A stretch of DNA of 64,000 nucleotides from Brevibacillus_D fluminis_A. GTDB lineage: Bacteria > Bacillota > Bacilli > Brevibacillales > Brevibacillaceae. Both the position numbers and the translations under genes were made by a program. The notes under the pieces were generated by a model. That model was not told the DNA's origin. It saw only the letters and a program-made list of their open reading frames with translations, and did no database searches. The stretch is taken from NCBI RefSeq assembly GCF_052072235.1, contig NZ_CM125436.1:5698001-5762000 (forward strand). Reading direction: 5' to 3'. How positions within the stretch are numbered: the stretch's first letter is position 1; the number at the start of each line of letters is the position of its first letter. This document shows positions 59,632 through 64,000 of this stretch, in pieces.

Positions 59632-59847
59632 TTAGTTGTCTTCTGTCCGGATGATCAGCAATTTGAAGGCGGTGCTGAGCACGAAAATGTTCACACCAGC
59701 GATCAGGAAGCCGATGGACACCATGAAAGGAAGATTCGAGGAGCTGAAATCGCTTGCACTTCCGATGAGCAATAACGAACCGATTCCAATCGCGATCCAT
59801 GCGAACCAGCGGAGCATCTCGGAGGCTTTCAACCCGTCATTTTGCAT
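59632..59847 (-). CDS. Small two-helix membrane protein B (71 aa), paralogue of A
   Basis: Same size and layout as protein A: two helices (about 14-31 and 41-60) around 'SDFSSSNLPFMVSIGFLIAG'. A good AAGGAG site precedes the ATG. The conserved middle and the more variable ends suggest purifying selection on both copies. Function unknown. Confidence 0.8.
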   Translation of the reverse strand: MQNDGLKASEMLRWFAWIAIGIGSLLLIGSASDFSSSNLPFMVSIGFLIAGVNIFVLSTAFKLLIIRTEDN

Positions 59848-59914
59848 GTAAAATAACTCCTTCGCAGAAAATGGATTTTTCTTCCTTTTACTATATTACC
59901 ACACTTCTTGGATG

Positions 59915-59934
59915 ATGTTCACATTTTGTTCAAT
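59915..59934 (-). promoter_or_regulatory. Upstream element shared by the two small-protein genes (copy B)
   Basis: Minus strand ATTGAACAAAATGTGAACAT, 17 of 20 positions like copy A. A TAATAT -10 lies 18 bp past GTGAAC. Confidence 0.5.
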
Positions 59935-59994
59935 TATTTGTTTAAAAGTATTCACAAAATCACCTTACGTTAAAACACAATTCAGTTTGGCCCC

Positions 59995-60022
59995 CAAAAA
60001 AAGAAGCCGAAGAGCGGCTTCC
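59995..60022 (-). terminator. Intrinsic terminator of recQ
   Basis: GAAGCCG-AAGAG-CGGCTTC; the minus strand continues with seven T. Confidence 0.85.
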
Positions 60023-60038
60023 ATCGGCTCCCAATCGA

Positions 60039-61829
60039 TTACTTGATCGGAGCCGACGCCTTCTCCTCGGCATAGTTTTGCAGACATTCCAGGAATGCTT
60101 GTCCGTATTTTTCGAACTTCGCTTCCCCGACACCTTTTACGGTAAGCATCGCACGCTTGTCTTGCGGGTTCACATTGCACAGCTCGCGCAAGGTGCTATC
60201 GTGGAAAATTACATAAGGCGGAACACCGGCCTGCTGCGAAATCGTTTTGCGCAGATCGCGCAGACGCTCGAACAAACCGTCTTCAACCTGCTGCTTGACC
60301 GGTCTCAGCATGACCTTTTGCCATACTTTCTCTTCGCCCTTCAAAACGGGGATCGCTCTTTGTGCAAGGGTCACGACCGGGAATTTGCTCTCGGTTACGC
60401 CCAAATATCCATCCGCGATCAAAAGATGAATCATATCAGCGATTTCCTTTTCGGTGAAATCCTTCATTAAGCCATAGGTAGGAAGCTTGTCAAAGCCAAA
60501 CTGGCTCACCTTTTTGTTTTTCGACGCTTTGAGAACTTGCGCGATCAATGCGACCCCGAATCGCTCTCCCATCCGCTTCACACAGGAAAAGATTTTTTGC
60601 GCCTCAACGGTGATGTCGACCGGCTCTGTCGTGTCCGTGCAATTGCCGCATCGGCCGCAGACAGGGGCTGACAGGTCGCCGAAATAATGGACGATCGATT
60701 GCTGCAGGCATCTTGGCGTCCGGCAATAGTCGATCATGGCGTACAGCTTTTTGTATTCATAAGCCTTTCGATCTTCGCTCTGCTGATTTTGGTCGATGAA
60801 AAACGATTGGGTTTGGATATCTTGCGGGTGGAAAAGCAGGATGCACTCGCTCATTTCCCCGTCCCGTCCGGCACGACCGGCCTCCTGATAGTAAGCCTCC
60901 AAGTTTTTGGGCATGTTGTAATGGATCACATATCGCACGTTCGATTTGTCGATCCCCATTCCGAATGCGTTGGTGGCGATCATCGTTCGGATGTCATCAT
61001 AGAGGAACGCTTCCTGGTTGCGCGCGCGCTCGGTTTCTGACAGCCCCGCATGGTATTTCGTGACCGAATATCCTCTACCCGCCAAAAAATCGTGCAGTGC
61101 ATCCACCTCTTTCCGGGTCGAGGCGTAGATGATGCCCGCCTGCTGCCGGTTGGCATCCAAAAACTCTTGGACAAACGAACGCTTGTCTTCGCCTTTACGC
61201 ACGGACAAAATGAGATTCTCGCGGCCAAAGCCGGTAATGTATACTTCCTCGTCGATAAGCGACAGCTGCTTGCGAATATCTTCTGTGACCTCAGGTGTAG
61301 CCGTCGCGGTCAGCGCCGCCACAATCGGCCTGACAGGAAGCGACCGGATCGCGTCCGCAACAGCGAGATAGCTCGGGCGAAAATCATGGCCCCACTGCGA
61401 TACGCAATGCGCCTCATCAACCGCGATCAATGAGATCGGCAGCTCTTGGAGCAAGGCGCGGAAGCTGTCTGACTCCAGCCGCTCCGGAGCGATGTATAAC
61501 AGCTTGTACTCTCCCTGGCGCGCTTTGGCAAGGCGCATCCGCACTTCTCCCAGATCGAGCGAGCTGTTGATCTGCGCAGCCGAAATCCCCATGCCGTTCA
61601 GCGCGTCGACCTGGTCTTTCATCAACGAAATCAACGGCGACACGACGATCGTAACCCCGTCGAGCACCAGCGCGGGAACCTGGTAACAAATCGATTTCCC
61701 GCCACCTGTAGGCATGATGCCGATCGTGTCTTTGCCTGCAAGCAGACTGCCGACGATTTTCTTTTGGCCCTCCCGAAAGGACGGATAGCCAAAATAACGT
61801 TTCAGGACATCCTCCGCTTTCTGTAACAA
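60039..61829 (-). CDS. recQ: ATP-dependent DNA helicase RecQ
   Basis: A 596-residue superfamily 2 helicase that unwinds DNA 3'-5' in recombination repair. Walker A MPTGGGKS near 40, DEAH box AVDEAHC near 137, motif VI 'QEAGRAGRDG', then the four-Cys zinc site (CRTPRC...CGRCGNC, about 370-395), a winged RQC domain and a C-terminal HRDC domain ('LRDLRKTISQQAGVPPYVIFHD'). The TTG start at 61829 follows AAGGGTGAT. Complete. Confidence 0.95.
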   Translation of the reverse strand: MLQKAEDVLKRYFGYPSFREGQKKIVGSLLAGKDTIGIMPTGGGKSICYQVPALVLDGVTIVVSPLISLMKDQVDALNGMGISAAQINSSLDLGEVRMRLAKARQGEYKLLYIAPERLESDSFRALLQELPISLIAVDEAHCVSQWGHDFRPSYLAVADAIRSLPVRPIVAALTATATPEVTEDIRKQLSLIDEEVYITGFGRENLILSVRKGEDKRSFVQEFLDANRQQAGIIYASTRKEVDALHDFLAGRGYSVTKYHAGLSETERARNQEAFLYDDIRTMIATNAFGMGIDKSNVRYVIHYNMPKNLEAYYQEAGRAGRDGEMSECILLFHPQDIQTQSFFIDQNQQSEDRKAYEYKKLYAMIDYCRTPRCLQQSIVHYFGDLSAPVCGRCGNCTDTTEPVDITVEAQKIFSCVKRMGERFGVALIAQVLKASKNKKVSQFGFDKLPTYGLMKDFTEKEIADMIHLLIADGYLGVTESKFPVVTLAQRAIPVLKGEEKVWQKVMLRPVKQQVEDGLFERLRDLRKTISQQAGVPPYVIFHDSTLRELCNVNPQDKRAMLTVKGVGEAKFEKYGQAFLECLQNYAEEKASAPIK

Positions 61830-61938
61830 AATCGTATCACCCTTGCTTTTGCTCTTTTCCCCATCCTACTACATGACAGCGTCTTTGAAAAATAGCAACT
61901 CCCTTGAATTTTGTCCCAATCTCGCCTTTTTGCGAAAA

Positions 61939-61974
61939 CAAAAGCGACCGGACCTTTCTTTGGTCCAGCCGCTT
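61939..61974 (-). terminator. Intrinsic terminator of the DUF917 gene
   Basis: AAGCG and GGACC pair with GGTCC and CGCTT; the minus strand continues TTTTGTTTT. Confidence 0.7.
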
Positions 61975-61987
61975 GCTGTCTATCATC

Positions 61988-63181
61988 CTATTGCGTGCTT
62001 TCTACCGTTTCTTCTACTCCGGTTGCATGCAGCTTTTCGATTGGAATGTACGGGCCATCGTAGCCGCACAGCGTTTTGAGCACGTCGAGGAAGCTGTCTA
62101 CGATCACGGTTTGCCTCATTTTATAATTTGCGGGCAACCCGACGACGGTTACAACCAGCCCTTCTTCGATCTCGACATTCGTCAGCGGACCGGTCGGCGT
62201 CATGTAACAAATCAGGTCAGGTGCCATCGCCCAAATATTTGATGGTGTATTCACATACGCAAACAAGCTTTCGTTTTGATAGTTGATGACGAGCACATCG
62301 CCCGATTGGTTCTGCACCTTGACATAACCGACATCGAAACCGCCTTGCCCGGACGGCTTTTTAACCTCGATGACCCGGCCTGTCCCAAATGTGTAAGAAG
62401 GCATACCGATTGAGCGCAGGAAAGCAAGCACTTTCGGCAAAGGGTCCTGGTGGCTATCGACCGCTTGGCTGATGATTCCACCGACGTAATGTGCGAGCGT
62501 CAGCGTATTGGCAATCGTTGCGCCTGACAGCTGGCTTCCGTTGAGCGGGTACGTCGCCAAACCGCCCATCTCACCGAAGTTGGATGCTTGTACGATCGAC
62601 CGTGCCAATGTTTCCATATTGGTTGCCGCACTGCTTCCTTTGATAGAAGACGTGTCGATTTCCAAAATGGTTTTGATCTGCGGATTAACAGCAGAAGGTG
62701 CGTTTACTAAAGCTGTAGGTGAAACGGGAATGTTCGCGGCGGTAAACGTGGTGTTTTCCAGCTCAGGCACAGCGCGGCCCGCCCCATCCACATCGGCAAC
62801 CGGTATATTTTTGCGGACAGCTACGCCAATCGGCACCAAACTGTTGACCGGTCCGACTTCCATCGGCATAACGAAGGAAAAAGTCACCTGCATCGCTTTT
62901 TCAAGCTCATCCAATGCCAGTTTGGTAGAACCTAAATCAGTCGCTTTTTTTAATGCGGAAGGCGATCCCAACATTGCAGTTCCTGCGCCCATTTGCTGCG
63001 GCTTCACCTGTGAAGGCGAAATGATCGAGATCGGTTTGCCTTGCTGGAGAATGTCTTCGATCAATCGTTTGCCTCCGTCGATCGAGCCTCCTCCTCCGCT
63101 CCCGAAAAACGCTGCTCCCAGTACGATCTTCCACAAGTCATCTCTCGTAACCACTTGCTCTGCCTTTGCCCATTCCTGCAT
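61988..63181 (-). CDS. DUF917 family protein
   Basis: A 397-residue protein with the conserved opening 'LGAAFFGSGGGGSIDGGKRL' and the middle 'MEVGPVNSLVPIGVAVRKNIPVAD'. The family often neighbours hydantoinases, but none is present here. The glycine-rich opening could bind nucleotide or form an oxyanion pocket. ATG 63181 is chosen because GGGTGA precedes it; ATG 63199 also opens the frame but lacks a ribosome site. No operon partner. Function unknown. Confidence 0.85.
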   Translation of the reverse strand: MQEWAKAEQVVTRDDLWKIVLGAAFFGSGGGGSIDGGKRLIEDILQQGKPISIISPSQVKPQQMGAGTAMLGSPSALKKATDLGSTKLALDELEKAMQVTFSFVMPMEVGPVNSLVPIGVAVRKNIPVADVDGAGRAVPELENTTFTAANIPVSPTALVNAPSAVNPQIKTILEIDTSSIKGSSAATNMETLARSIVQASNFGEMGGLATYPLNGSQLSGATIANTLTLAHYVGGIISQAVDSHQDPLPKVLAFLRSIGMPSYTFGTGRVIEVKKPSGQGGFDVGYVKVQNQSGDVLVINYQNESLFAYVNTPSNIWAMAPDLICYMTPTGPLTNVEIEEGLVVTVVGLPANYKMRQTVIVDSFLDVLKTLCGYDGPYIPIEKLHATGVEETVESTQ

Positions 63182-63453
63182 GTACGTCACCCATTTCATC
63201 GGATTTTGTATCTGCTAGTAACACACGGCTCGTCACCTACTATTTTACATGGGTTCCGACAAAAATTCTGTAATTGATTTCATAATTTTTCTATTATTAT
63301 CGAAATTTGTGTGATTCTCTCCTAATGTGTCGATTTTAGGGCAAGCTTCGAGGAGCAAAACAGCTGAAATCGGGCAATGCCAGACAGACCGATGCGAATC
63401 CGGTGGTCAACCACACAGATAAGGACCAGACCATGTAGGAATAACGCCATTCA
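63182..63453. other. Intergenic region with no visible gene
   Basis: About 270 bp, AT-rich near 63240-63330, with no clear promoter match, RNA gene or repeat. Confidence 0.6.
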
Positions 63454-63496
63454 TAAAAAACCCGAGCTGTCACTCATCGGCAGCCCGGGTTTTTCC
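63454..63496 (-). terminator. Intrinsic terminator of the RNA helicase gene
   Basis: AAAAAACCCG pairs with CGGGTTTTT around GCTG-N9-GGCAGC, with T-runs on the minus strand. Confidence 0.8.
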
Positions 63497-63506
63497 GTTT
63501 GGCAGG

Positions 63507-64000
63507 CTAGCGTCCCCGTTTTGGAGATGAACTCCGACCGGGCCGGCGAGCGCTGCCTTGCATTGGTTTTTGATTAGGTTTCCCAGCAACATTTCTGCTT
63601 TGTCTGGAAGGCGGGGAAAGTTGGCCTTTTTGACGAGAACTTTTGCCGTCGCTCCCGTACGGTCTGCTGCTTGTGCGCGTTTGTCCGTTGTCTTCACCGG
63701 ACCGACCGCCGTGCCGTTGCCGCTTGTTGCCCGCCTCCGCCGATCTGCCGCTTGTGCGGGCTTTGTTATCGCCTATCTCCTGCATTCCATCCATCATTTT
63801 TCGTTTGATCGACTGCCCGATTCCCGCTTCAATCAGCTGCAAAAACATCTGGTCTTTTTGCGCCACCAGCGTGATGGCAAGCCCTTTTCCGCCTGCCCGG
63901 CCCGTGCGCCCGATGCGGTGAATGTAGCTTTCCACGTCATGCGGAATGTCGTAATTGAAAACGTGCGTAACGCCATCGACATCGAGCCCGCGGGCAGCGA
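63507..64000 (-). CDS. DEAD-box RNA helicase, C-terminal part (partial)
   Basis: The frame is open from the right edge to the stop at 63507 (164 codons), so the N-terminal helicase core lies outside. The visible part has helicase motifs V and VI: 'AARGLDVDGVTHVFNYD' and 'YIHRIGRTGRAG'. The final 85 or so residues are a basic, Arg/Gly/Ser/Gln-rich disordered tail ending SSPKRGR, typical of the RNA-binding tails of CshA/DeaD-type helicases. It acts in ribosome assembly or RNA decay. Exact type cannot be set without the N-terminus. Confidence 0.9.
   Translation of the reverse strand, partial: AARGLDVDGVTHVFNYDIPHDVESYIHRIGRTGRAGGKGLAITLVAQKDQMFLQLIEAGIGQSIKRKMMDGMQEIGDNKARTSGRSAEAGNKRQRHGGRSGEDNGQTRTSSRPYGSDGKSSRQKGQLSPPSRQSRNVAGKPNQKPMQGSARRPGRSSSPKRGR

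Noticed and set aside
1..64000. CRISPR arrays, prophage or integrative element
   Set aside because: No regularly spaced repeats and no integrase, capsid or conjugation genes; only one IS110 element was seen.

Overview
The window looks like chromosome of an aerobic, spore-former-type Gram-positive of the Bacillota, most like Brevibacillus or a relative in the Paenibacillaceae. This rests on gene content and style: strong GGAGG ribosome sites, frequent GTG/TTG starts, SLH surface protein, VanR/VanS-like and AcoR-like regulators, YcnI/YcnJ copper genes and a QoxABCD-type menaquinol oxidase. The genus is inference. I see no phage, plasmid or CRISPR. The only mobile element is one IS110-family insertion at about 44.9-46.7 kb.

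Layout. 0-9.9 kb: 3' part of an SLH/discoidin surface protein, an rRNA methyltransferase, a GNAT plus nitrilase pair that is a single fused protein in some relatives, a tandem-GNAT protein, a two-component system followed by a short D,D-carboxypeptidase, thiamine pyrophosphokinase and an RluF-like pseudouridine synthase. 10-21.6 kb: a MATE exporter behind a cluster of four hairpins, an AT-rich orphan secreted protein, copper genes copCD-ycnI, an aldehyde dehydrogenase/DUF779 operon facing its sigma-54 activator, tRNA-Leu(TAA), ung, a second MATE exporter and a GyrI-like domain protein.

21.7-33.7 kb is one ten-gene minus-strand operon for peptide uptake and breakdown: dppE-B-C-D-F-like ABC transporter, DUF1177, M20 peptidase, IclR regulator, M20 amidohydrolase and S9 peptidase. 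It has a clear promoter followed by overlapping palindromes in the leader. 33.8-42.2 kb: GlnRS, an OPT transporter coupled to a PqqD-like protein, an amino acid permease with a near-consensus sigma-54 promoter, purine nucleoside phosphorylase and a metallopeptidase.

42.3-54.1 kb: an ECF sigma/anti-sigma/cupredoxin operon, the IS110 element, formate-THF ligase, a seven-helix sensor kinase with response regulator, and an Aas-like acyltransferase/acyl-ACP synthetase coupled to an LplT-like transporter (lysophospholipid repair). 54.2-64 kb: Rrf2 regulator, qoxABCD-type oxidase with unusual His/Met-rich tails, two paralogous 71-residue membrane proteins, recQ, a DUF917 protein and the 3' end of a DEAD-box RNA helicase.

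The strongest sequence-level signals are regulatory: two GG-N10-GC sigma-54 promoters (one with twin dyads upstream), the operator-like palindromes of the peptide operon and the hairpin cluster before the first MATE gene. I did not find a convincing wholly new multi-gene system. The best candidates for undescribed biology are the sigma/anti-sigma/cupredoxin operon, the paired small membrane proteins and the metal-binding tails of the oxidase.
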